Notes under the pieces: generated by a model
Database searches by the model: none
The model's input: only the letters and a program-made list of their open reading frames with translations
Told to the model about the DNA's origin: nothing
Assembly: GCA_964442605.1 (NCBI GenBank)
Contig: CAYTZR010000006.1
Span: 1-60,214 of the forward strand
Direction: 5' to 3'
From: Monoglobus sp964442605
GTDB taxonomy: Bacteria; Bacillota; Clostridia; Monoglobales; Monoglobaceae
DNA length: 60,214 nucleotides
Shown: piece by piece, positions 34,991 to 43,627 of the stretch
How the letters are laid out: each line of letters starts with the position of its first letter
Position numbering within the stretch: position 1 is the stretch's first letter
Program-made: the position numbers and the translations under genes

Positions 34991-35962
34991 ATGAGCGGTA
35001 TAATGATGTATGTGTGGCTTTTGGTGGGATTTGTTTTGCTGATTAAGGGGGCTGACTTGTTTGTTGACGGAACATCGTCGATTGCAAGGCTTTTGAAGGT
35101 GCCGAGTATTATTATCGGTTTGACTCTTGTTGCCTTCGGAACCAGTGCGCCCGAAATGGCGGTGAGCTTAGCGGCGGCAGTAAAGGGCAGCAATGACATT
35201 GTTATAAGTAATGTGCTTGGCTCTAACATGTTTAATCTCTTGGTGGTTGCGGGCGGATGCGCGATTATAAAAAATCTGCCTGTTTCTTCGGATATAAGAA
35301 AGCGGGACTTTCCGCTTTCCATAGCTATAGCGGCGGTTTTGCTCTTCTTTTGTGTAAACTCGTTTATGATGGGCAGCGGAGACTTTGTAATAGGAAGAAT
35401 TGAAGGAATAATCCTTTTTGCCGGTCTCATTGCATATTTGGGATTTTTGGTATATTCCACGCTGAAAAACAGAACGGGCTTGCCGGAGGGCGAGGAAATC
35501 AAGATTATGTCCCCGCTAAAGAGTATAGTTTTTACGATTATCGGAATTTTAGGCATTGTTCTGGGCGGAGATTTGGTGGTAGACTCGGCTACGGAAATTG
35601 CCAAAGCCTTCGGACTCAGCGATATAATAATCGGACTTACGATTGTGGCTGTGGGAACCTCGTTGCCGGAGCTTGTAACTTCGCTTGTCGCAACACGAAA
35701 GGGCGAAAACGATTTGGCGATGGGTAATGTTATAGGCTCAAACATATTCAATATCATGTGTGTGCTGGGACTGTCCGCCTCAATCAGTCCGGTAAAGGTT
35801 GCGGGTTTTTCCGTTGTGGATTTAAGCCTGTTCTTGGTCTTATGCCTGATTATATATTTGGTGGTGTTTTTCAGGAACAAGCTGGAGCGCTTACCGGGTA
35901 TACTTATGGTTCTGGCGTATTTTGGATATATGACGTATGCGGTGCTGAGAGAATTTATGTAG
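34991..35962 (+). CDS. Calcium/sodium antiporter (CaCA superfamily, YrbG-like)
   Basis: A 323-residue membrane antiporter with about ten segments in two inverted halves. Each half carries the cation-binding alpha repeat: FGTSAPEMAVSLAAA in the first and VGTSLPELVTSLVA in the second, both followed by a GNVxGSNxFN motif (SNVLGSNMFN, GNVIGSNIFN). It exports Ca2+ in exchange for Na+ (or K+/H+). GGGAGGGG precedes the ATG. The last 9 bases around its stop are tandemly duplicated. A small membrane protein gene follows. Confidence 0.92.
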   Translation: MSGIMMYVWLLVGFVLLIKGADLFVDGTSSIARLLKVPSIIIGLTLVAFGTSAPEMAVSLAAAVKGSNDIVISNVLGSNMFNLLVVAGGCAIIKNLPVSSDIRKRDFPLSIAIAAVLLFFCVNSFMMGSGDFVIGRIEGIILFAGLIAYLGFLVYSTLKNRTGLPEGEEIKIMSPLKSIVFTIIGILGIVLGGDLVVDSATEIAKAFGLSDIIIGLTIVAVGTSLPELVTSLVATRKGENDLAMGNVIGSNIFNIMCVLGLSASISPVKVAGFSVVDLSLFLVLCLIIYLVVFFRNKLERLPGILMVLAYFGYMTYAVLREFM

Positions 35963-35974
35963 GATATGTAGGAT
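35957..35974 (+). repeat. Perfect 9-nt tandem duplication over a stop codon
   Basis: ATGTAGGAT occurs at 35957-35965 and 35966-35974. The first copy carries the TAG stop of the antiporter gene; the second supplies an in-frame TAG 9 bases later. Confidence 0.88.
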
Positions 35975-35991
35975 AAGAAAAGAGGTGCGAT

Positions 35992-36183
35992 ATGAAAAGA
36001 AAAACATTTTATATAATATCGGCGGTGTGGTTCGTCTTGGTGGTTATAGTCATAGCGTCAAGCTTTTTGCCTATAGTTGACGCGGCAACACAGGAAACAG
36101 TTAAAAAATACATGATTTTGATTGTGTGTGTCGGTGCGATTTGCCTGATGCTTATCAGACGAATGGTTAAGGATGATAAATAA
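35992..36183 (+). CDS. Small two-helix membrane protein, unknown function
   Basis: A 63-residue protein with two hydrophobic segments (about 7-28 and 40-57), a basic N-terminus (MKRKT) and a charged C-terminus (RRMVKDDK). GAGGTGCG precedes the ATG. It lies 29 bases after the antiporter and before a terminator, so it is probably co-transcribed and may be an accessory subunit. No family is recognised. Confidence 0.7.
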   Translation: MKRKTFYIISAVWFVLVVIVIASSFLPIVDAATQETVKKYMILIVCVGAICLMLIRRMVKDDK

Positions 36184-36188
36184 AAATC

Positions 36189-36224
36189 GGGACAGCGAAG
36201 CGTTTCGCTGTCCTTTGTTCTTTT
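36189..36224. terminator. Bidirectional terminator between convergent genes
   Basis: GGACAGCGAA (36190-36199) pairs with TTCGCTGTCC (36204-36213) across GCGT, a perfect 10-bp stem. TTTGTTCTTTT follows on the plus strand and an A-run precedes it, so it can serve both the antiporter operon and the minus-strand flavodiiron gene. Confidence 0.9.
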
Positions 36225-36229
36225 AAATA

Positions 36230-37393
36230 TTACACGAGAGCATCCGCCAACGCGTTAAGAGCATCGATTGTTTCCGGCTTTATTGATGATTTAATCGTAA
36301 CGATAGGTTCAACTATTTCAATATCCTTCATGCTTTCAAACGCCGCCTTAATCTTCTTGCCGGACATGGGCGCCCATGTTCCGTTTTCAATTATGCCAAC
36401 CTTTCTGCTTCTGTAGGTTTTAGCGATAAGGTGATTTATAAACTCGTCTGCCGCGGTGAAAATTCCTCCGTCATAGGTGGGAGAAGCGACAACCAAACGG
36501 TCATAGCGGAACGCGTCCTCAACACACTCCGCCCAGTCATCGCGTGCCAAATCGGCAACGGAGACTGTTACGTTTTTCTCGGTTAGGATTTCAGCCAGCT
36601 TCAGAGCGGCTTTTTTTGTGTTTCCGTATATGGAAGCGTATGCGATAAATACGCCTTCTGTTTCGGGTTTATAGCTGCTCCAAGTGTCATACAAACCGAT
36701 ATGGTATCCAAGGTTTTCTTTGAGAATCGGACCGTGCAGCGGACAAATTATCTCAATATCGAGATTTGCTGCCTTTTTGAGCAGAGCCTGTACCTGCGCG
36801 CCGTACTTTCCAACGATGTTAAAGTAATAACGTCTTGCTTCGCACGCCCAGTCCTCGTCAATATCAAGCGCTCCGAATTTACCGAAGCCGTCGGCTGTGA
36901 ACAAAATTTTCTCAGCGCTTTCATATGTCATCATAACCTCAGGCCAGTGTACCATGGGAGCCATAATAAATTTTAGGGTGTGAGTACCCAGGTCAAGCGT
37001 ATCGTTTTCCTTGACGACAACCTTTCTGCTTTCAATATCTATGTCAAAAAACTGACCAATCATGGTAAAGGTTTTTACGTTGCCGACAATTTTCATATCA
37101 GGGTATTTTTCCGCCGCAGCCTTTATGCCGGCAGAATGGTCCGGTTCCATGTGCTGAACCACCAAATAATCCGGTGTTTTGCCGTTTAAAGTTTCGTCCA
37201 AGTTGCTTAACCACTCATCGCATGCCCTAACATCAACAGCGTCTACAACCGCGATTTTTTCGTCTAAGATGACATAAGAATTATAGGAGACTCCGTTTGG
37301 GATAATATACTGTCCCTCAAACAGGTCAAGCTCATGGTCGTTGACGCCTACGTATTTAATGGTGTCGGTTATTTTTATATCACTGCATTTCAT
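36230..37393 (-). CDS. Flavodiiron protein (A-type flavoprotein; O2/NO reductase)
   Basis: A 387-residue cytoplasmic enzyme that reduces oxygen to water or NO to N2O, protecting anaerobes. The N-terminal metallo-beta-lactamase-like domain has the diiron ligands HMEPDHSAG (HxExDH), VHWPEVM, ADGFG and CPLHGPI. The C-terminal flavodoxin domain begins near residue 250 with AYASIYGNTKKAA for FMN binding. There is no rubredoxin domain, so reductant comes from a separate rubredoxin or F420-like partner. GGAGGTG lies 7 bases before the ATG; an extended -10 promoter (TTGATT, 16 bases, TATAAT) lies upstream at 37420-37450. Confidence 0.93.
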   Translation of the reverse strand: MKCSDIKITDTIKYVGVNDHELDLFEGQYIIPNGVSYNSYVILDEKIAVVDAVDVRACDEWLSNLDETLNGKTPDYLVVQHMEPDHSAGIKAAAEKYPDMKIVGNVKTFTMIGQFFDIDIESRKVVVKENDTLDLGTHTLKFIMAPMVHWPEVMMTYESAEKILFTADGFGKFGALDIDEDWACEARRYYFNIVGKYGAQVQALLKKAANLDIEIICPLHGPILKENLGYHIGLYDTWSSYKPETEGVFIAYASIYGNTKKAALKLAEILTEKNVTVSVADLARDDWAECVEDAFRYDRLVVASPTYDGGIFTAADEFINHLIAKTYRSRKVGIIENGTWAPMSGKKIKAAFESMKDIEIVEPIVTIKSSIKPETIDALNALADALV

Positions 37394-37463
37394 AAGAATA
37401 CACCTCCAAAATATTTATAAATATTATATCACTGTTTTTGTAAAAATCAATATTTTTTTAAAG

Positions 37464-38147
37464 CTATAGCCGCAGTCTGTAGCCCGCACCCCAGACCGTT
37501 TCGATATATGTATCATTTTCACTCTCGATTTTATCCCGTATTCTTTGAATATGAACAGTAACGGTGGCGGAATCTCCCACGGTATCTATACCCCATACTC
37601 TGTCAAGCAGATGCTCCTTGCTGAATACCATGTTCGGGTTTTCGGCCAGGAACAGCAAAAGGTCATATTCCTTGACCGGCATAAAAATCTCTTTATTATT
37701 CACAAACACTCTGTGAGAGTCCTTATGTATTTCCAGACCGCGTATTTTAACGGAGTTCTCCGCTTTGTTATTCATCAGCTTACGGAAGCTCAGGTATCGG
37801 GTTATGTGTCCGTCTATCCGTGCCGCAGTCTCCGATACAGAGAAAGGTTTTTTGATATAGTCATCCGCCCCTGCGCCAAAGGCACGTATTACTGACGCTT
37901 CATCTTTATCTGAGGAAATAAAAATAATGGGCGTCATTTTTTCTTTGCGTAAAGCGGAGCACACATAAAATCCATCCATTCCCGAAAGTTGGGTTTCCGT
38001 TATGATACAGCAGTAATCGTTTTCTAAGGCCGCCTTAAGCCCGGTCGCGGATGAGTCCTCGATGTCGCATCGGTACTTCAGCATAGAGAGACAATTGTTT
38101 AAAAATTCAGCGGCTTTCCTGTCGCTGTCTATTATTAAAACCTTCAT
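37464..38147 (-). CDS. OmpR-family response regulator with altered receiver site
   Basis: A 227-residue regulator: receiver (1-120) and winged-helix DNA-binding domain (about 130-227, ending TVWGAGYRLRL). In the receiver the phospho-acceptor Asp is Glu51 (IITETQLSGMDG, codon GAA), and the acidic pair reads Asp7-Ser8 instead of two acidic residues. The switch Ser (near 78-79) and the Lys100 of KKPF are kept. Phosphorylation is therefore doubtful; Glu may mimic the active state. No histidine kinase is adjacent. The frame is open to 38246, but the ATG at 38147 matches the receiver start. A consensus extended promoter lies just upstream. It is divergent from dnaN. Confidence 0.88.
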   Translation of the reverse strand: MKVLIIDSDRKAAEFLNNCLSMLKYRCDIEDSSATGLKAALENDYCCIITETQLSGMDGFYVCSALRKEKMTPIIFISSDKDEASVIRAFGAGADDYIKKPFSVSETAARIDGHITRYLSFRKLMNNKAENSVKIRGLEIHKDSHRVFVNNKEIFMPVKEYDLLLFLAENPNMVFSKEHLLDRVWGIDTVGDSATVTVHIQRIRDKIESENDTYIETVWGAGYRLRL

Positions 38148-38163
38148 ATCAAACACCAATAAG

Positions 38164-38192
38164 ATTATATCAGCGTCATAGAATTTAGTCAA
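38164..38192 (-). promoter_or_regulatory. Promoter of the response regulator
   Basis: On the minus strand TTGACT (38187-38192), 17 bases, TATAAT (38164-38169), with an extended -10 TG. Confidence 0.72.
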
Positions 38193-38300
38193 GAAAAAGT
38201 TTGGCGGAATCGTGGAACAATAGCCAAAATAAGCCTTGTAAATCAACGTTTTTTCGGTGTAAATTCAGGCATAAAAAATACAAAAATTTTTAAAAAACTG

Positions 38301-38329
38301 TTGCGCCGAAAACACTGTTATGGTATAAT
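38301..38329 (+). promoter_or_regulatory. dnaN promoter
   Basis: TTGCGC (38301-38306), 17 bases, TATAAT (38324-38329), 39 bases before the dnaN ATG. The upstream gap 38148-38368 shows no cluster of DnaA boxes (TTATCCACA-like). Confidence 0.65.
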
Positions 38330-38368
38330 TAAACATATGGAAATAATTGAAATGAAAGGAATTTATAT

Positions 38369-39487
38369 ATGAAGTTTGTATGTAACAGAGATGCTTTAAA
38401 TTCTGTGGTTTCCGATGCTTCAAGAGCGGTTTCCGGACGTTCCAGTCTCGAGGTTTTAGAAGGAATATATATCAAGGCGGAGGAAAACGGACGTCTTACC
38501 GTTATAGGAAATGATTTGGAGATAGGTATAGAGTCTGTTATTGAGGCGGAGGTTAAAGAGCCGGGTGAGGTTGTGCTCAACGCGAAGCTGTTTGTGAAAA
38601 TACTCGCGTCCTCAAATGACCCGACAATTTCCGTGGAAACCGACTCAAATTATATGACAACGATTAAATGCGGAAAGGCGAAGATTGAGATACCCGGAAT
38701 ATCACCTGTGGATTTTCCGGATCTCCCATATGTTAATGAGGAATATTCGGTAAGCCTGCCGGGAAATGTTTTGAAGAATATGATTGAGATGACAAGCTTT
38801 GCCGCCGCAAAGACTGACAACGACCCCACAAGAATGGGTGCGCTTTTGAAAATTATGTCGGACGGTCTGTCTATGGTGGCTTTGGACGGTTACAGAATTG
38901 CGCAGCGTAGTGTGTCTTTAGACGGCAATTTTGAGCCAAAGGAAATGATTGTACCCGAAAAATCATTAAATGAGCTTGCCAGAATTATCGGTGATACCGA
39001 GGACAATATCAGGATCGCCGCCGCGCCCGGGCATGCGATTTTTTATCTTGAAGGCTGCAAGCTTGTTACGCGTTTGATAGAGGGAAGCTACATGAATTTT
39101 GAACGTATTATTCCCACCTCGTATGAGCTGGAGCTGGAGTGTTCCACTCATCAGGTTGCCGACTCGGTCAAGAGAGCGTCGCTTATTATTATAAACGATG
39201 TTATAAAGGGTCCCATAAGATTTAACATAACCGATGGAAATATAAATGTATCATGCAAAACGTCCGCGGGCTTTGTCGATGATAATATCGCGGCTGATAC
39301 CCCGCCCGATACATCTCTTGAAATAGGCTTTTATAACCGCTATTTGCAGGATGTTTTTAATGTTATTCCCGATGATACGGTTTTGATGAAGTTTAACAAG
39401 AGCATAAATCCCCTTGTTATAACACCCGTTGAGGGGAATGATTATATGTATATGATACTGCCGATAAGGCTCAGAAGCGTTAATTAG
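38369..39487 (+). CDS. dnaN: DNA polymerase III beta subunit (sliding clamp)
   Basis: A 372-residue clamp with three similar domains that rings DNA and tethers polymerase III. It opens MKFVCNRDALNSVVSDASRAVSGR and ends with the conserved MILPIRLR. Length and motifs are standard. AAAGGAA precedes the ATG. dnaA, which normally precedes dnaN, is absent; a divergent regulator gene takes its place. Confidence 0.97.
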   Translation: MKFVCNRDALNSVVSDASRAVSGRSSLEVLEGIYIKAEENGRLTVIGNDLEIGIESVIEAEVKEPGEVVLNAKLFVKILASSNDPTISVETDSNYMTTIKCGKAKIEIPGISPVDFPDLPYVNEEYSVSLPGNVLKNMIEMTSFAAAKTDNDPTRMGALLKIMSDGLSMVALDGYRIAQRSVSLDGNFEPKEMIVPEKSLNELARIIGDTEDNIRIAAAPGHAIFYLEGCKLVTRLIEGSYMNFERIIPTSYELELECSTHQVADSVKRASLIIINDVIKGPIRFNITDGNINVSCKTSAGFVDDNIAADTPPDTSLEIGFYNRYLQDVFNVIPDDTVLMKFNKSINPLVITPVEGNDYMYMILPIRLRSVN

Positions 39488-39494
39488 TTCCTAT

Positions 39495-40634
39495 ATGATA
39501 GTTAAAAAGTTAAGACTTGAGGATTTTCGGAATTATGAAAATCAGGAGATCGAGTTCGGCAGCGGTATCAACGTCATATACGGCAACAACGCTCAAGGCA
39601 AAACCAACATTCTTGAAGCGGTTCATATGTTTTCGCTGGGCAAGTCCAACCGCACCTCTAAGGATGCGGAGCTTATACGTCACGGAGCCGCGAGTTCTAA
39701 AATATATATGGAATATTCGGCTTATGACCGTGACAGTTTTTTTGAAATCTCGCTTCACAGAGGAAAGCGCAAATCTATAATATATAATGATATACCGGTC
39801 AGGAAGAACAGTGAGCTTTTGGGCAGGTTCAATGTGGTTTATTTCGGGCCGGAGCTTTTGGGGCTGGTTAAAGACGGTCCAAAGGGGAGACGGCGCAATT
39901 TGGATATGCTGATAAGTCAGTTGCGTCCCAATTATTTCTCGTGTATCACCGGACTGAAAAGGGTTGTGGAGAGCAAGAACGCGTTACTGAAAATGGAAAA
40001 TCCCAACAGAACCCTGCTTGACGTTATGAATGAAAAGCTGGTAGGATTATCGGCGGAGCTGATTTTATACAGAATAGAATTCATACGCAGAATTGAGGAA
40101 ATCGCACGGGAAATCCAACTTGATATATCCTCCGGCAAGGAAGAATTATCGGTTAAGTATATGTCGTGTATAGGCAGAATTGCTACGGAAGAAAATCCCG
40201 ACAGAAAAGAGATTATAAGCCGGTTTTGCGAAAGGCTTAACGCGTCAGCGGCAAGAGAAATGGAATATGGCGAGACGATAGTCAGTCCCCACCGCGATGA
40301 TATTGCCTTTGAGATAAACGGAAAGGATGCCCGCTCATTTGCGTCGCAGGGACAGCAAAAGACTATAGTTCTTGTGGAAAAGCTGGCGGAGGTCAGACTG
40401 ATAAGGGAGGAAATCAACGAAACTCCCGTTTTGCTTCTTGACGATATAATGAGTGAGCTTGACCGGAAGCGCAGACAGTTTGTTATGGCAAACATAGATG
40501 ATATGCAGATAATGATTACCTGCACCGATTTGGACGAGTTTTCAGAAAGCTTAAACAGTATAAATACAGACAGCGGCAATAAGCTTAACAGAATTTACGT
40601 TGAGAACGGCGCTGTCGGTAAGCAATCACAGTAA
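39495..40634 (+). CDS. recF: DNA replication and repair protein RecF
   Basis: A 379-residue SMC-like ATPase that helps load RecA at gaps. Walker A is GNNAQGKTN (about 30-38), the ABC signature lies near SQGQQKTIVLVEKLAE, and Walker B is VLLLDDIMSELD. It starts 7 bases after dnaN with no clear ribosome site, so it is likely translated by coupling. The small S4-domain gene (yaaA) found between dnaN and recF in Bacillus is missing. Confidence 0.95.
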   Translation: MIVKKLRLEDFRNYENQEIEFGSGINVIYGNNAQGKTNILEAVHMFSLGKSNRTSKDAELIRHGAASSKIYMEYSAYDRDSFFEISLHRGKRKSIIYNDIPVRKNSELLGRFNVVYFGPELLGLVKDGPKGRRRNLDMLISQLRPNYFSCITGLKRVVESKNALLKMENPNRTLLDVMNEKLVGLSAELILYRIEFIRRIEEIAREIQLDISSGKEELSVKYMSCIGRIATEENPDRKEIISRFCERLNASAAREMEYGETIVSPHRDDIAFEINGKDARSFASQGQQKTIVLVEKLAEVRLIREEINETPVLLLDDIMSELDRKRRQFVMANIDDMQIMITCTDLDEFSESLNSINTDSGNKLNRIYVENGAVGKQSQ

Positions 40635-40656
40635 AGACAGTAAAGGATATAAGATT

Positions 40657-40947
40657 ATGTATTTGCATTTAGGAAAAAATACGACTGTGGACACAGATGA
40701 CATTGTTGCGATACTTGATATGGATAACCTGACTATTGCCAAAACCTCTCGTGAATTTTTAAAGGCGGCGGAGGAGCAGGGAATAGTTATAAGCGTAGCG
40801 GAGGATATACCGAAATCTGTTGTTGTGTGTCACAGAAATATGCAAAGCACTGTATATATTACGAATATTTCTTCAAAGGCTTTATCGGGAAGAGTTAAGC
40901 GTCTGAAAAATTTTTCGGGCTACTCGCTGATATGGTTTGACAATTAG
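40657..40947 (+). CDS. remB: Extracellular matrix regulator RemB (DUF370)
   Basis: A 96-residue RemB/YaaB-type protein. It opens MYLHLGKNTTVDTDDIVAILDMD and carries SVVVCHRNMQSTVYITNISS, both typical. RemA and RemB bind DNA and activate matrix genes in Bacillus. Position between recF and gyrB is conserved in Firmicutes, which supports the call. An EPS locus lies 26 kb away in this window; regulation of it by RemB is possible but not shown. The ATG at 40657 lies 22 bases after recF. Confidence 0.9.
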   Translation: MYLHLGKNTTVDTDDIVAILDMDNLTIAKTSREFLKAAEEQGIVISVAEDIPKSVVVCHRNMQSTVYITNISSKALSGRVKRLKNFSGYSLIWFDN

Positions 40948-41001
40948 TTTACCGTCCGTTCTTTGCCCAATGAGCGGCAGCCTTGTGAATAAAATACTAT
41001 A

Positions 41002-42972
41002 ATGGGCAGAAAGGCAATGAAAAATATGCAAGAAGAACAACATATTACAAGCGTTCCTGTTGAGGAGTCTTACGATGAAAATCAGATACAGGTTTTAGAG
41101 GGACTGGAAGCAGTACGGAAAAGACCCGGTATGTATATCGGCTCCACATCTTCAAGAGGCTTGCACCACTTGGTTTATGAGATAGTGGATAACTCAATTG
41201 ACGAGGCACTTGCCGGTTATTGTACCGAAATCTTGGTTGAGATAGAAGAGGACAATTCGATTACCGTTACCGATAACGGTCGCGGTATTCCTGTCGGCAT
41301 TCATCCCAAAATGGGCATACCCGCCGTTGAGGTCGTTTTCACACAGCTTCACGCCGGCGGTAAGTTTGGCGGCGGAGGATACAAGGTTTCCGGCGGTTTG
41401 CACGGCGTGGGAGCGTCTGTTGTTAATGCGCTTTCGGAATACTTAGAGGTTGAAATACGAAACGGTGAGCATGTATTCTATCAGAAATATGAGCGTGGCA
41501 ACAGCTGCGGTTCACTTAAAGAGGTTGGCGACGCGACAACAACCGGAACCAAGGTTCATTTTAAACCCGACGGTGAGATTTTTGAGGATTTGGTATTTGA
41601 TTATGATATTCTGTACAGACATTTGAGAGAGCAGGCGTTCCTGAACGCGGGAATAAATATTATTTTAGTTGATAAACGTATTGATGCCCCCGATGATAAA
41701 AAGAGAATTGAAATGAAATATAGCGGCGGTATCCGTCAGTTTGTCGAGTATCTGAATGAAAATAAAGAGGTTATTCATAATGAGGTTATCTATGTAAACG
41801 CTGTTCGTGAAACCTGCGAGGCAGAGGTAGCCATGCAATATAACGATGGCTACAGCGAGATGATAATAAGCTTTGCGAATAATATCAACACCACAGAGGG
41901 AGGAACTCATGAGACAGGCTTTAAGTCCGCGCTTACCAAGGTCATAAACGATTACGCAAAGCGTAACGGAATGCTTAAAGACAGCGACCCGAATTTGAAA
42001 GGGGAGGATACCAGAGAGGGCTTGTCGTGTATTATAAGCGTAAAGTTGATAGAGGCGCAGTTTGAGGGACAGACAAAGACAAAGCTGGGCAACAGCGAAA
42101 TGAGAAATATTGTCGAAAAAATGGTTGTTGAAAAGCTGGGCGAGTACTTTGACGAAAATCCTTCCGTTGCCAGAATTGTTGTTGAGAAGGCTTTGACGGC
42201 GTCCCGTGCCCGTGAGGCGGCGAAGAGAGCTCGCGAGAATACAAGGCGCAAGTCGGCTCTTGAGAGCAGCTCGCTGCCGGGTAAGCTGGCGGATTGTTCG
42301 GACAGAGATAATACCTATACCGAAATATACATTGTCGAGGGAGATTCGGCAGGCGGTTCCGCGAAGCAGGGCAGAGACAGACGTTTTCAGGCTATACTGC
42401 CTCTTTGGGGGAAAATGCTGAATGTTGAAAAGGCGCGTATAGATAAGATATACGGCAACGACAAGCTGACTCCGGTTATAACGGCGCTTGGCGCGGGTAT
42501 AGGAGATGAGTTTGATTTAAATAAGCTGAGATACGGCAAGGTTGTAATTATGGCGGATGCCGATGTTGACGGCGCCCATATCAGGACACTTATGCTGACT
42601 TTCTTTTTCAGGTATATGCGTCCGCTCATCGAGGATGGTCATGTGTATATCGCACAGCCTCCTCTCTATAAGATTTCCAGGGGCAAGACAGACAGATACG
42701 CGTATTCAGATCAGGAGCTTCAGGATATTTTAGCGGAAATGGGCGATGGCAGAGCGCCGACAATACAGCGTTACAAGGGTCTGGGTGAGATGAATCCGGA
42801 GCAGCTGTGGGAAACCACAATGAATCCGGAAACCAGAATAATGCTTAGGGTTGATTTGGATGATGCGCAGCAGGCAGATGAAACCTTTACCATTCTTATG
42901 GGAGATAAGGTTGAACCGAGACGTAAATTTATTGAGGAGCGCGGCACATCCGTAATAAATCTTGATATATAA
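41002..42972 (+). CDS. gyrB: DNA gyrase subunit B
   Basis: A 656-residue ATPase subunit of DNA gyrase. The GHKL ATPase has EIVDNSIDEALAGYC and DNGRGIPVGIHPKMG, the TOPRIM domain has YIVEGDSAGGSAKQGR and VVIMADADVDGAHIR, and the C-terminus ends FIEERGTSVINLDI. Length is normal. The exact start is uncertain: in-frame ATGs lie at 41002, 41017 and 41026, with AGAAAGG at 41008-41014 favouring the last. gyrA does not follow. Confidence 0.96.
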   Translation: MGRKAMKNMQEEQHITSVPVEESYDENQIQVLEGLEAVRKRPGMYIGSTSSRGLHHLVYEIVDNSIDEALAGYCTEILVEIEEDNSITVTDNGRGIPVGIHPKMGIPAVEVVFTQLHAGGKFGGGGYKVSGGLHGVGASVVNALSEYLEVEIRNGEHVFYQKYERGNSCGSLKEVGDATTTGTKVHFKPDGEIFEDLVFDYDILYRHLREQAFLNAGINIILVDKRIDAPDDKKRIEMKYSGGIRQFVEYLNENKEVIHNEVIYVNAVRETCEAEVAMQYNDGYSEMIISFANNINTTEGGTHETGFKSALTKVINDYAKRNGMLKDSDPNLKGEDTREGLSCIISVKLIEAQFEGQTKTKLGNSEMRNIVEKMVVEKLGEYFDENPSVARIVVEKALTASRAREAAKRARENTRRKSALESSSLPGKLADCSDRDNTYTEIYIVEGDSAGGSAKQGRDRRFQAILPLWGKMLNVEKARIDKIYGNDKLTPVITALGAGIGDEFDLNKLRYGKVVIMADADVDGAHIRTLMLTFFFRYMRPLIEDGHVYIAQPPLYKISRGKTDRYAYSDQELQDILAEMGDGRAPTIQRYKGLGEMNPEQLWETTMNPETRIMLRVDLDDAQQADETFTILMGDKVEPRRKFIEERGTSVINLDI

Positions 42973-43007
42973 TACAGGGCAAGGTCCTTATTAAATTCGG
43001 AGGATTT

Positions 43008-43625
43008 ATGATATTAATAGAAAAAGCAAAAGTGATGAATATCGAGGGTGCGATAAGAGGCGCGCGTAACCCGATGAACAGCTGGGATAGAATAGACAGC
43101 GCCTATGATGCCGATGGTAACTATATACTGGGCGAGAACGATCTTGGTTTGGCAAAGCGCCTTTGCGGGGCGGGAAGCGATCACAGAAAGTTTATACGTC
43201 AGATTTTAGTAAGTGTTGATATAACGGCACCGCTGTATTGGTGGAAGGAGTTTGACACTTATAAAGTCGGAACTGTCGCAAACTCAACCAGTACGATGCA
43301 CAAGATACATTCGAAGCCGTTTCAGCTTTCTGACTTTTCCTGTGAGAGGCTCACAAAAACCGCCCTTGAAGCGTTTACCGCATACATTGAGTTTATGGAG
43401 TTAAAGCGCAAGCATTTTGTGGAGACTAAGGACAAGGTGGATTGGTATGATATGATACAACTTTTGCCTGCCAGCTACAACCAGAAGCGTACAATCAGTA
43501 TGAATTATGAAAACTTGCATAATATGTATTACGCAAGACGCAACCATAAACTCAGCGAGTGGCGCGAGTTTTGCGATTGGATTTTAACACTGCCATATAC
43601 AAAGGAATTGTTCATTGAGGAGTGA
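43008..43625 (+). CDS. ThyX-like protein (distant FAD-dependent thymidylate synthase relative)
   Basis: A 205-residue protein. Two stretches recall ThyX: KEFDTYKVGTVANSTSTMHK, in place of the RHRxxSxNExSxRY motif region, and TISMNYENLHNMYYARR before a Trp-rich C-terminus (LSEWREFCDWI), like the ThyX helix that follows the substrate loop. The RHR signature itself is absent, so standard thymidylate synthase activity should not be assumed. It could be a variant flavoenzyme or a nucleotide-binding protein. GGAGG precedes the ATG, 36 bases after gyrB. The next gene starts 3 bases after its stop, so the two are co-translated. Confidence 0.5.
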   Translation: MILIEKAKVMNIEGAIRGARNPMNSWDRIDSAYDADGNYILGENDLGLAKRLCGAGSDHRKFIRQILVSVDITAPLYWWKEFDTYKVGTVANSTSTMHKIHSKPFQLSDFSCERLTKTALEAFTAYIEFMELKRKHFVETKDKVDWYDMIQLLPASYNQKRTISMNYENLHNMYYARRNHKLSEWREFCDWILTLPYTKELFIEE

Positions 43626-43627
43626 AT

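Noticed and set aside
38148..38368. Replication origin upstream of dnaN
   Set aside because: No cluster of DnaA boxes or DNA-unwinding repeats seen; the gap holds two ordinary promoters.
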